A DNA stretch of 64,000 nucleotides from Ginsengibacter hankyongi (GTDB taxonomy: Bacteria > Bacteroidota > Bacteroidia > Chitinophagales > Chitinophagaceae): positions 124,001 to 188,000 of the forward strand of contig NZ_VYQF01000005.1 of NCBI RefSeq assembly GCF_008710285.1, in the 5' to 3' direction. Shown piece by piece: positions 9,065 to 17,244 of the stretch. The position numbers were made by a program, and so were the translations under genes. The notes beneath the pieces are model-generated. The model was not told where the DNA came from and did not search any database. It saw nothing but the letters and a program-made list of their open reading frames with translations. Within the stretch, counting starts at the first letter, position 1. Each line of letters begins with the position of its first letter.

Positions 9065-10738
9065 TTAATTAATTTGATTTGTATAGATATAAAAATTTTC
9101 ATCCACTTTTAATTGTGTAATGTTCATTTTTAGTTGTTGCATTTTCTCTTTTGGATAAATAAATTTCAGCTTTCCCTTTGCATCATAAATTTTCAATGGC
9201 ATATTAAAACCGGGAACAACATTCGTCCAGCGGTAAGAAAGTAGGCCATTGTTTATTTTATATGTCAATGTTGGAATTTTTATAGTTCTCAAATATTGAT
9301 CAAATACTTTCGAAAAATTTATTTTAAATTTTTTGCTGATATACGCTTCAATTTGCCTGCTGGTAACCGTTTGATGATAAAATGTTTTATTTAGTCCCCT
9401 TAAAATATTTCTGAAAAGTGTATCATCATTAATTACCTGCCTTATCGTATGAAGCATATTGGCAGCCTTGTAATAAATGTCTATTGGCCCATCTGCGTTT
9501 ACACCATACGGTGAGATAATAGGTTTTTTGTTTTCAATATTTTTTCTAATGCCAATTACATACTTATCCGCAGCTTCTTTCCCGAACCAATATTCAGTAA
9601 AAAGGGTTTCGCTATAGTTGGTAAATCCTTCGTGTATCCAGCTATCAGCAATATCTTTTGATGTGATGTTATTTCCGAACCATTCGTGCCCGCTTTCATG
9701 TACAATTATAAAATCCCATTTCATTCCAACGCCTGTTCCTGAAAGATCCATTCCATGATAGCCATTTAAATATCCGTTTCCATATGCAACAGCGCTTTGG
9801 TGCTCCATACCGAGATAAGGAGCATCAATTAGCTTATAACCATCTTCATAAAAAGGGTAGGGGCCAAACCAATATTCAAATGCCTTCATCATGCGGTGCA
9901 CTTCTTTAAATTGTTTTTTTGCTTTGGTAAGGTTTGAATCAAGCACCCAATAATCCAATGTAAGATTTCCTTTTTCACCTTTATAAATTTCTCCGAAGTG
10001 TGTGTATTTTCCCAAGTAAGGAATAAGATCATAATTGTTGATGGGGTTCACTACCGCCCAAGTTGTTGTAGTTGTGCCGTCATTATTATTGATCTCGCCT
10101 CTCATTCTTCCATTGCTTATGGCAACTAAATCAGAAGGAGCAGTAATGTGCATTTCAGCGCTGTCGGGTTCATCGCCCTGGTAATCTTTGCAGGGATACC
10201 AAACACTTGCTCCCAATCCCTGGCAGGCAATACTTATCCATGGATTACCCTGTTTATCTCTTGCCCACACTATGCCTCCATCCCATGGAGCTTTTTTAGA
10301 GATGCGAGGTTTGCCATGATAGTAAATAAACAGGGTTCCAATATTATAAATATTTAGTGTGTCGTTTAATGAAATAAAATAAACATTCCCTTCCTTTATA
10401 ATATTGTTGAGGAGTTTTGGATACCGCATACCGACCGTTCTTTTTGATCCCGGCTTTCGATACTCCTCCTTGATTTTAATACTATCAATTATCATTGCCT
10501 CTTGCAAGTCTATTTGCATAATCGAGCCCGGTTTTAAAACCTTAAATGAAATTTCATTATATCCACTTATCGAACTATCCTCCAAATTAAATTTTACATG
10601 CAAATCATATTTTGTAGCATCCCACCATACTCTTCCAGGGCCATTGCTGCCCCGCGATGTATCAGCGTGTGTATAGGGCTGGGCAGAAGAGTTAAAAAAA
10701 AGGTGTACTAAACAAAATAGTGCTACTGTCTTTTTCAT
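9065..10738 (-). CDS. M1 family zinc metallopeptidase, secreted, 557 aa
   Basis: This is an aminopeptidase-fold gluzincin, likely periplasmic. A Sec signal peptide covers residues 1-19 (ends NSSAQ). The catalytic domain has HESGHEWFG with zinc ligands His347 and His351 and base Glu348; the third ligand is Glu370 in SWIHEGFTNY. The usual GAMEN exopeptidase motif reads GMEHQS (310-315). The protein ends soon after the catalytic and linker domains, so the large C-terminal helical domain of PepN/ERAP-type enzymes is missing, as in many Bacteroidota M1 proteins. It starts about 30 bp from the divergent lipoprotein gene. Confidence 0.92.
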   Translation of the reverse strand: MKKTVALFCLVHLFFNSSAQPYTHADTSRGSNGPGRVWWDATKYDLHVKFNLEDSSISGYNEISFKVLKPGSIMQIDLQEAMIIDSIKIKEEYRKPGSKRTVGMRYPKLLNNIIKEGNVYFISLNDTLNIYNIGTLFIYYHGKPRISKKAPWDGGIVWARDKQGNPWISIACQGLGASVWYPCKDYQGDEPDSAEMHITAPSDLVAISNGRMRGEINNNDGTTTTTWAVVNPINNYDLIPYLGKYTHFGEIYKGEKGNLTLDYWVLDSNLTKAKKQFKEVHRMMKAFEYWFGPYPFYEDGYKLIDAPYLGMEHQSAVAYGNGYLNGYHGMDLSGTGVGMKWDFIIVHESGHEWFGNNITSKDIADSWIHEGFTNYSETLFTEYWFGKEAADKYVIGIRKNIENKKPIISPYGVNADGPIDIYYKAANMLHTIRQVINDDTLFRNILRGLNKTFYHQTVTSRQIEAYISKKFKINFSKVFDQYLRTIKIPTLTYKINNGLLSYRWTNVVPGFNMPLKIYDAKGKLKFIYPKEKMQQLKMNITQLKVDENFYIYTNQIN

Positions 10739-10767
10739 TTACTAAATTTATTTTTTCTAAAACAAAG

Positions 10768-12435
10768 ATGACGTTAAAAAATCAAATGCCTCCGCCTCTT
10801 ATAAAATTTGTAAACAGGAATTTGCGGTTTATTTTACCGGTAATTTTTTTATTTGCGTTTACCTCCTGCCAACATCATAAAAAAAATAAAAATATTTTTC
10901 ATTATAATGAACAATCCGGTATTGCCACACTCGATCCTGCCTTTGCAAAAAACCAATCGATCATGTGGGCAGTACATCAAATTTATAATACCTTAATTCA
11001 AACAGATGACAGCCTTAATTTAATTCCATCTCTTGCAAAAAGCTGGGACATATCTAACGACAATCTCACATTTATTTTTCATTTACGTAACGATGTATTT
11101 TTTCATGACAATGATGCCTTTCCCAATGGCAAAGGAAGAAAGATGACGGCACAGGATGTGGTCTATAGTTTCAGCCGCATTATCGATGTAAATACTGCCA
11201 GCAGCGGCGCATGGATTTTTAACAGCCGGGTAGATTCATTACATCCTTTTAAAGCTCTTGATGATACTACGTTTCAATTAAAATTAGCTGCCCCTTTCCA
11301 TCCCATTCTTGGTATTTTAAGCATGCAATATTGTTCCATTGTTCCTAAGGAAGTTGTTGAAAAGTATGGAAAAGATTTTCGGAGGCATCCCTGTGGAACC
11401 GGGCCTTTTCAATTTGTTGCATGGGAAGAAGGCCAGGCTTTGATCCTTAAAAAAAATCCCAACTACTTTGAAAAAGATAGCACCGGAAACCGCTTACCTT
11501 ATCTTGATGGAATTAAAGTTTCTTTTTTTGAAAATAAAGCAACCGAGTTCTTGGAATTTCAACAAGGCAGGCTCGATTTTATTAATGATATTGATGCATC
11601 ATTTAAGGATGAAGTTATAACCAAAGAAGGAGCCTTGCGTAAAGAATGGGTTGGTAAGATAATACTTGTTACACATCCATATCTTAATATCGAATACCTC
11701 GGAATATTAAATGATACTTCTCTTGACATTGTAAAAAACTCACCGCTTAAAAATGTGAAAGTGAGGCAGGCGATTAATTATGGATTTAACCGCCGGAAGA
11801 TGATGTTGTATATTCGTAATTCTATAGGCATTCCCGCAGAAAGCGGGTTTATTCCTGCGGGCCTCCCTTCTTTTGATTCTACTGCGGTTATCGGCTACCG
11901 TTATAACCCGGCTAAAGCCCTTCAATTGTTGAAAGAAGCTGGTTATCCAAATGGCGTTGGGTTGCCTGTTATAAAGCTCCTTACCATACCGGTGTACGCG
12001 GAGTTTGCAACTTATATAGCCAGCGAACTACAACAAATAGGAATTAGAATCCAGGTGGAAACAATACAAAAGGGTCTGTTGCTGGAAGAAACTGCTAAAT
12101 CTGATGCATTATTTTTCAGAGGTAGCTGGATTGCCGACTACCCGGATGCAGAAAATTACCTTAGTGTTTTTTATGGAAAAAATCCCGCGCCGCCAAATTA
12201 TACCCGTTATAAAAATTCGGCTTTTGATAAATTATATGAGCAGTCACTGGCAGAAAAAAACGATTCCATAAGAATAAAAATTAATCAACGTGCTGATCAA
12301 CTGATGATAAAAGATGCACCTGTAGTTCCTCTGTGGTACGATATGGTGATTCGGCTGGTACAGCCTTATGTTAAAAATTTCACACCTAATAGTCTTAACC
12401 TGTTAGAACTTAGGAAAGTAAGATTAGCGAATTAA
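10768..12435 (+). CDS. Oligopeptide ABC transporter substrate-binding lipoprotein
   Basis: This is a family 5 extracellular solute-binding protein (OppA/DppA type). The start at 10768 (MTLKNQMPPP) places a hydrophobic segment just before the lipobox FTSC (Cys34); the frame is open from 10720, but that start would overlap the divergent M1 gene. Family features are the ATLDPAFAKNQ start of the mature lobe, LAKSWDISNDNLTFIFHLR, and the late SWIADYPDAENYLSVFYG. No permease or ATPase genes are next to it, so it works with components encoded elsewhere or has another role. Its divergent neighbour is a peptidase, which fits peptide use. Confidence 0.92.
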   Translation: MTLKNQMPPPLIKFVNRNLRFILPVIFLFAFTSCQHHKKNKNIFHYNEQSGIATLDPAFAKNQSIMWAVHQIYNTLIQTDDSLNLIPSLAKSWDISNDNLTFIFHLRNDVFFHDNDAFPNGKGRKMTAQDVVYSFSRIIDVNTASSGAWIFNSRVDSLHPFKALDDTTFQLKLAAPFHPILGILSMQYCSIVPKEVVEKYGKDFRRHPCGTGPFQFVAWEEGQALILKKNPNYFEKDSTGNRLPYLDGIKVSFFENKATEFLEFQQGRLDFINDIDASFKDEVITKEGALRKEWVGKIILVTHPYLNIEYLGILNDTSLDIVKNSPLKNVKVRQAINYGFNRRKMMLYIRNSIGIPAESGFIPAGLPSFDSTAVIGYRYNPAKALQLLKEAGYPNGVGLPVIKLLTIPVYAEFATYIASELQQIGIRIQVETIQKGLLLEETAKSDALFFRGSWIADYPDAENYLSVFYGKNPAPPNYTRYKNSAFDKLYEQSLAEKNDSIRIKINQRADQLMIKDAPVVPLWYDMVIRLVQPYVKNFTPNSLNLLELRKVRLAN

Positions 12436-12525
12436 TTTGTTTATAAGTTAAAAGTGCGGATAATCCCGCCGTTACCGATAATTAAGCTTAGATTACAGCA
12501 TTCTTCTACTATTTAATTTTCTCAA

Positions 12526-13266
12526 ATGTTTTTTGTTTTGTGCTTCTTTTTTATTCATTGGTTCCTTTCATTATTTTTTCATTCATTTTTTCTGCACAGG
12601 TATGCTTCTCATCAAATGTACACCACCACAAAAAGATGGGAGAAGATCTTTTATTTTATGACGTTTGTTACGCAGGGATCGTCTTTTCTTGTACCACGGG
12701 CTTACGCGATAATGCACAGGATGCATCATAAATACAGCGATACGAAAAAGGATCCGCATTCACCACATTTCTTTCGGGATATCTGGCAAATGATGTGGCA
12801 TACGTATAAGCTTTTCGAACAGTTTCACTCAGGCAAAAAGGTGCCCGATGCCCAGTTCACACAAGAATATATTCCCAGTTGGGATCGCCTGGATAAGTTA
12901 GGAAACCATATGATTACAAGAATTTTGTTCGCTTTGTCCTACACTGCATTTTATATAATCTTTGCCCCAAGTCTCTGGTGGTTTCTTTTGCTCCCGGTTC
13001 ATTTTTTTATGGGGCCTGTTCAGGGCGCTATTGTAAATTGGTTTGGCCACAAGCTGGGTTATGCGAATTACAGTAATGGTGATCACTCCAGAAATACCAC
13101 ACCGTGGGGCTTGATTATGATGGGAGAATTATTTCAAAATAATCATCATTATAAAAAGTACGATCCAAATTTTGCAAGAAAGTGGTATGAGTTTGATGGA
13201 ACTTTTATCATTATGACAGGTCTCCAGCATTATGGAATAATTAAATTAAAACCCTTACCTGCTTGA
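12526..13266 (+). CDS. Acyl-lipid/acyl-CoA fatty acid desaturase
   Basis: This is a membrane di-iron desaturase of about 246 aa with four hydrophobic stretches. Three histidine boxes are visible: HRYASH (24-29), HRMHHKYSD (64-72) and NNHHYKKYDPN near residue 205. The compact size resembles delta-9-type desaturases (stearoyl-CoA group). It lies 60 bp before a second, different desaturase on the same strand, so the two probably form a lipid-modification unit. Regiospecificity cannot be read from sequence. Confidence 0.88.
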   Translation: MFFVLCFFFIHWFLSLFFHSFFLHRYASHQMYTTTKRWEKIFYFMTFVTQGSSFLVPRAYAIMHRMHHKYSDTKKDPHSPHFFRDIWQMMWHTYKLFEQFHSGKKVPDAQFTQEYIPSWDRLDKLGNHMITRILFALSYTAFYIIFAPSLWWFLLLPVHFFMGPVQGAIVNWFGHKLGYANYSNGDHSRNTTPWGLIMMGELFQNNHHYKKYDPNFARKWYEFDGTFIIMTGLQHYGIIKLKPLPA

Positions 13267-13326
13267 GGAAGCTTTCCTTCAAACACAATAAATAAATAAT
13301 ACAACAACACAAACCAATACATTCCA

Positions 13327-14427
13327 ATGTCCTCAAAAATACGATTTGCTAAAACAGGTGATCCTGATTTTTACTCAACGCTCAATAAAAGAGTAGATGA
13401 ATATTTTACCGATAATAAATTATCTAAAAACGCCAACTGGGTTATGGTGTTTAAAACATTTTTTTATTTAGGAATTTTTACCGCCGCATACCTGCTACTT
13501 ATTTTAGGAACAAACAGTATTGCGATGCAATTTATTTTGTGGATTGTAATTGGCTTTTTCACTGCGTTTATAGGCCTTAATATTTCGCATGATGCAATAC
13601 ATGGTTCATTATCTCGGCATAAAAGAATTAATAAAATTTTAAGCTATACTTTTAATATTATTGGAGCAAATGCTTACCTGTGGGGCATCATGCACAATAT
13701 TGTTCATCATACCTATACTAACATTGAAGGCCATGATGAAGATATTGAATCAGTTCCTTTGTTAAGAATATGCCCTCACCAAAAATTAATGAAAATACAT
13801 CGCCATCAATATTGGTATGCATTTTTATTCTATGGTTTTGGTTCTCTTACCTGGGTTTTTATTAAAGACTATGTAAAGTTCTTTAAAAAGAAAATCGGTA
13901 ATTATGAAAACAAGAAACACCCGCCGATAGAATATTTTAATTTATTCTTTTTTAAAGCCGTTTACTACACCATCTTTCTTGTGTTGCCGCTTATATTTAT
14001 CCAGGCCGCATGGTGGCAAATACTGCTCGGGTTTTTTGCTTTGCATTTTTTCGAAGGAATTACAATGGCAGTTATTTTTATGTTGGCACACGTGGTGGAG
14101 GAAACTAATTTTCCATTGCCAAACGAAAAAGGAAATATCGAAAATAGCTGGGCAGTTCACCAATTATATACAACGGCCGATTTTGGAAGAGAAAATAATG
14201 TTTTAAGCTTCTTCTGTGGTGGATTAAACTTTCAGGTAGAGCATCATTTATATCCGCGTATTTGCCATGTGCATTATAAGCCCATTTCAAATATTGTCAA
14301 ACGAACAGCAGAAGAATATAACCTTCGTTATAATTCGAATCATTCATTCAGGGGTGCAATAAGATCTCACATCCGCTTATTAAAAAGATTAGGGAGAAAA
14401 GAATTGGTTACTGTGCCGGCGGCATAA
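13327..14427 (+). CDS. Fatty acid desaturase, linoleoyl-CoA/DesA-like
   Basis: This 366-aa membrane di-iron desaturase is of the front-end/DesA3 group. Its boxes are HDAIH (88-92), HNIVHH (123-128) and QVEHH (303-307); the Gln-Val-Glu-His-His form is characteristic of front-end and linoleoyl-type enzymes. There is no fused cytochrome b5, so electrons must come from a separate ferredoxin or similar donor. It is downstream of the first desaturase and converges with a CFA-like methyltransferase gene 9 bp away. Confidence 0.92.
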   Translation: MSSKIRFAKTGDPDFYSTLNKRVDEYFTDNKLSKNANWVMVFKTFFYLGIFTAAYLLLILGTNSIAMQFILWIVIGFFTAFIGLNISHDAIHGSLSRHKRINKILSYTFNIIGANAYLWGIMHNIVHHTYTNIEGHDEDIESVPLLRICPHQKLMKIHRHQYWYAFLFYGFGSLTWVFIKDYVKFFKKKIGNYENKKHPPIEYFNLFFFKAVYYTIFLVLPLIFIQAAWWQILLGFFALHFFEGITMAVIFMLAHVVEETNFPLPNEKGNIENSWAVHQLYTTADFGRENNVLSFFCGGLNFQVEHHLYPRICHVHYKPISNIVKRTAEEYNLRYNSNHSFRGAIRSHIRLLKRLGRKELVTVPAA

Positions 14428-14436
14428 TAACGCAGT

Positions 14437-15339
14437 TTATATTTTTTCAAACACCAGCCTGAAGTGATCCATCGTTTCGTTTTCGAAACATATTTTATTA
14501 GGACTTATTTTAAACACTTCTACCTGGTGGCGAAATTCCTTATCAAATAAAAATTTAGGAATAAGCGAAGCATACAGTGCATATTTTTTCAAATTAAATT
14601 TCCTGAATTTAATGCGCCACCTTTTAATAGTTTCAATATAATCGAGCCTGCCACTGCTTTTAGAAATTAGCTTGAAATAAGGCGCCGCATTTTTTACTAC
14701 CTGGTTTTCTCCATAAGGCAGCCACGACCCGGGAAATTGTTTTACCATTAAAGCCATTGCATAAGAAGGAGAATCTTTTGGAGCATCTACACTTACTTCT
14801 TCGAGCGGCATCATATTCTTACTAAATACCATTGTTTGCATATAGAATCTCCCACCCGGTGGTAACAGGTCATTTAATTCTTTAAAAAAATTGTGATATA
14901 CTTCATCTTGTTTTCCATCTTTATATTCTTCAATAGAACAGAAATGCTCTAATCCGCCGATACAGGTTATCGCGTCAAAGGTTCCAAAATTTTCAGGGGT
15001 TATTCTCCTGCAGTCCATCACCTGTACATCCAGTCCGTTCTTAACGCATGCTGCTGCCTGTCCTGACGATAATGTAACACCCATTGCATTTGCCCCACGC
15101 CCTTTTATGTACGTCAGGAACGGGCCCCAGCCACAGGCCATATCTAAAACTTTTGTCTTATCTTTTATGCCAAGGCTGTCGGCAATGAATTTGTGTTTAT
15201 TTTTTTGAGCTTCTTCAATAGTCATGGAAAAATCGCCATTAAACATTGCACCGCTGTAGTCAGCACTTTCACCCATGCTTAAACGAAATATTTCATCAAT
15301 AGTCGTGTATGTAAAATCAAGATCATTTTTAGTTGCCAT
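14437..15339 (-). CDS. CFA-synthase-like SAM-dependent methyltransferase
   Basis: This class I methyltransferase is related to cyclopropane-fatty-acyl-phospholipid synthase. The SAM-binding motif I is LDMACGWGP (65-73), followed by GVTLSSGQAAAC, typical of the CFA synthase/Mma group (GxTLSxxQ), and GGLEHF. At 300 aa it lacks the N-terminal extension of CfaA. The convergent desaturase pair suggests action on unsaturated acyl chains, but a non-lipid substrate is possible. Confidence 0.8.
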   Translation of the reverse strand: MATKNDLDFTYTTIDEIFRLSMGESADYSGAMFNGDFSMTIEEAQKNKHKFIADSLGIKDKTKVLDMACGWGPFLTYIKGRGANAMGVTLSSGQAAACVKNGLDVQVMDCRRITPENFGTFDAITCIGGLEHFCSIEEYKDGKQDEVYHNFFKELNDLLPPGGRFYMQTMVFSKNMMPLEEVSVDAPKDSPSYAMALMVKQFPGSWLPYGENQVVKNAAPYFKLISKSSGRLDYIETIKRWRIKFRKFNLKKYALYASLIPKFLFDKEFRHQVEVFKISPNKICFENETMDHFRLVFEKI

Positions 15340-15421
15340 TAAGAAATATTTTTATTTGAGATTAAAGAGTGGGGATACCGATCCAATATAGGCAGAATTT
15401 TTGCATTTGAAATCACAAAAA

Positions 15422-16102
15422 TTATTCAATAGTAATTCTCACGCCCGCCTGCTGTATCAACATGTTTGTTCTGGAGCTGTTTTGTTGAAACGAAACGTTT
15501 CCATTTCCATCAATATTAGGATCTGTAAGATAATCGGTATAAGATCCTACAAGGTAAGCTACTTTCAATTCCAGGCCTATACCATCGCGTTTATTTAAAG
15601 GTATGTCTACGCCGCCGGCAGCGCCATAAGCAAACGCCCAATGCGCTTTTGAGGAGTTGGAATAAGATGGGCTATAATTGCTATAATAGCTAACCTCTTC
15701 AACGTTTACTGTGGAGTAGAAGACATTCCATCCGGCGGTAATATCTATAAAAGGTTTTAATTTATGCGGTATGGAAGATTGTATTCTTGTTACAAACATC
15801 AGGGAAAATATATTGCTGCTGGCACTCACCTGAAATTCATCATAGTAGCCAAATACATATCCTGAAAAGTATTGAGTGGCTCTTGCTTTCTCCTGCATGC
15901 CCAATTCAATTCCAAATTTTATGGGTTTGGTATAACTCGGTTTAAAAAAAACAGCGGCACGCAAACCATAACCTGCATCGTTATTCACTTCTTTATAATC
16001 GCTTTGAGGTATAGCTAACTGTGCATCTATAGACGTAGAAAATTTTTGTGCAAAACAAATGGTGTTTACAAAAACAATTATAAGAGTAAATAAATATTTC
16101 AT
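15422..16102 (-). CDS. Outer membrane beta-barrel protein, porin-like
   Basis: A signal peptide (cleavage after CFAQ, residue 19) precedes 226 aa of alternating amphipathic strands ending in VRITIE. The strands carry aromatic girdles such as YGLRAAVFFKPSY, FGIELGMQEK and YGAAGGVDIP, which fit an eight-stranded OmpW/OmpA-like barrel (PF13568-type). It has no enzymatic motif. It is downstream of msrA on the same strand with an 8-bp gap, so the two are possibly co-transcribed. Confidence 0.75.
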   Translation of the reverse strand: MKYLFTLIIVFVNTICFAQKFSTSIDAQLAIPQSDYKEVNNDAGYGLRAAVFFKPSYTKPIKFGIELGMQEKARATQYFSGYVFGYYDEFQVSASSNIFSLMFVTRIQSSIPHKLKPFIDITAGWNVFYSTVNVEEVSYYSNYSPSYSNSSKAHWAFAYGAAGGVDIPLNKRDGIGLELKVAYLVGSYTDYLTDPNIDGNGNVSFQQNSSRTNMLIQQAGVRITIE

Positions 16103-16110
16103 TAATAATT

Positions 16111-16659
16111 TTATTGTTTCAGTTTATCAGCAAAAACTTTTTTTATTTTATCCATCTTAGGTTTTATTACAAAATAACAATAAGGTTGCGAGCTGTGATT
16201 TTTATAATAATCCCGGTGATAATTTTCCGCCGCGAAAAAATTGGTTAAAGGTTCAATGGCTGTTACAATTGGCTTGTCAAATGCGCCGCTTTTATCAAGT
16301 TGCTGTTTATACTTTTCAGCCTTTTCTTTTTGTTCTTCATTATGATAAAAAATTACGCTCCGGTATTGCGGCCCTATATCGTTTCCCTGCTGGTTAAGTG
16401 TAGTTGGATCATGGGTTGCCCAAAAAACTTCTAACAATTCATCAAAGCCTATAATGGACGGGTCATAGTCAATTCGCAATACCTCGGCATGGCCGGTTTG
16501 TTTGCTGCAGACCTGCTCGTAGGTTGGGTTTTCTACATGCCCGCCACTATAACCACTCGTTACTTTTTCCACGCCTTTTAATTGCTGAAAAACTGCCTCT
16601 GTACACCAAAAACAACCATTACCGAAAGTGGCTGATTCAATATTTTTATTATCTCCCAT
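16111..16659 (-). CDS. msrA: Peptide methionine sulfoxide reductase MsrA
   Basis: MsrA reduces methionine-S-sulfoxide in proteins. The catalytic motif is GNGCFWCTE, with the nucleophile Cys16 and Cys19 counted from the ATG at 16659. That start is preferred over 16668, which only adds MIF. The body carries VTSGYSGGHVENPTYEQVC, GHAEVLRIDYDP, FWATHDPTTLNQQGNDIGPQ (19-20 residue window of the core) and NYHRDYYKNH. About 182 aa is the usual length and there is no fused MsrB. No signal peptide, so it is cytoplasmic. Confidence 0.96.
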   Translation of the reverse strand: MGDNKNIESATFGNGCFWCTEAVFQQLKGVEKVTSGYSGGHVENPTYEQVCSKQTGHAEVLRIDYDPSIIGFDELLEVFWATHDPTTLNQQGNDIGPQYRSVIFYHNEEQKEKAEKYKQQLDKSGAFDKPIVTAIEPLTNFFAAENYHRDYYKNHSSQPYCYFVIKPKMDKIKKVFADKLKQ

Positions 16660-16703
16660 AAAAATCATTTAATTTATGCAGTCATTAAAATTAATTGTAC
16701 TAA

Positions 16704-16711
16704 CAAAGATA
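16704..16711 (-). promoter_or_regulatory. -7 box of msrA promoter
   Basis: The minus strand reads TATCTTTG, a perfect TAnnTTTG, about 45 bp before the msrA start in the 90-bp msrA/DUF296 intergenic region. No clear -33 element was seen. Confidence 0.45.
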
Positions 16712-16750
16712 AGTTGCGCTTATTACAAATAAACTTTGTAAACCGAAACG

Positions 16751-17161
16751 ATGAAAAATACAAACGATATTTCCTATGTACTTAGATTGCTGCCAGATAG
16801 TGATTTGCGCTTATCAATAGAAAATTTTGTTAAGGAACATAAAATTGCAGCGGGATGGATTGCTACTTGTGTGGGAAGCTTGTCAGCGTGGTCGATTCGT
16901 TTCGCTAACCAAAAGAACTCTGCAGCCGCTGTTGGCCACTTTGAAATTATAAGTCCTACCGGCACTCTTTCTTTAAATTGTTGTCACCTGCATATTAGTA
17001 TTGCCGATAGGGCAGGAAACGTGATTGGTGGCCACCTGGTGCATGGTTGTAAAATATATACAACTGCCGAAATAATTTTAGTTCAATCTGCCAGGTATGT
17101 TTCCACCAGGGAACAGGATGATAGTACTGGCTGGAAAGAATTAATTGTCCGCAAGAAGTAA
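16751..17161 (+). CDS. PPC (DUF296) domain protein, 136 aa
   Basis: This is a single PPC domain, known from plant AT-hook proteins and from stand-alone bacterial proteins that form trimers. Diagnostic parts are LRLLPDSDLRLSIENFV, GSLSAWSIRFANQ, FEIISPTGTLS and the HLHISIADRAGNVIGGHL box with GCKIYTTAEIIL. There is no AT-hook. The bacterial role is unknown, with DNA or ligand binding suggested. It precedes the MutS2-like gene by 83 bp. Confidence 0.9.
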   Translation: MKNTNDISYVLRLLPDSDLRLSIENFVKEHKIAAGWIATCVGSLSAWSIRFANQKNSAAAVGHFEIISPTGTLSLNCCHLHISIADRAGNVIGGHLVHGCKIYTTAEIILVQSARYVSTREQDDSTGWKELIVRKK

Positions 17162-17204
17162 ATTGACGTCGCTTTTTTATTAAATTACTTGATATCGGTA
17201 TGCT

Positions 17205-17212
17205 TATTTTTG
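17205..17212 (+). promoter_or_regulatory. -7 box upstream of mutS2-like gene
   Basis: TATTTTTG matches TAnnTTTG and lies 32 bp before the ATG at 17245, inside the 83-bp gap after the PPC gene. It suggests separate transcription of the MutS2-like gene. Confidence 0.4.
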
Positions 17213-17244
17213 CCTGACATCTAAAGCGCTTGTTTAATTAATAC

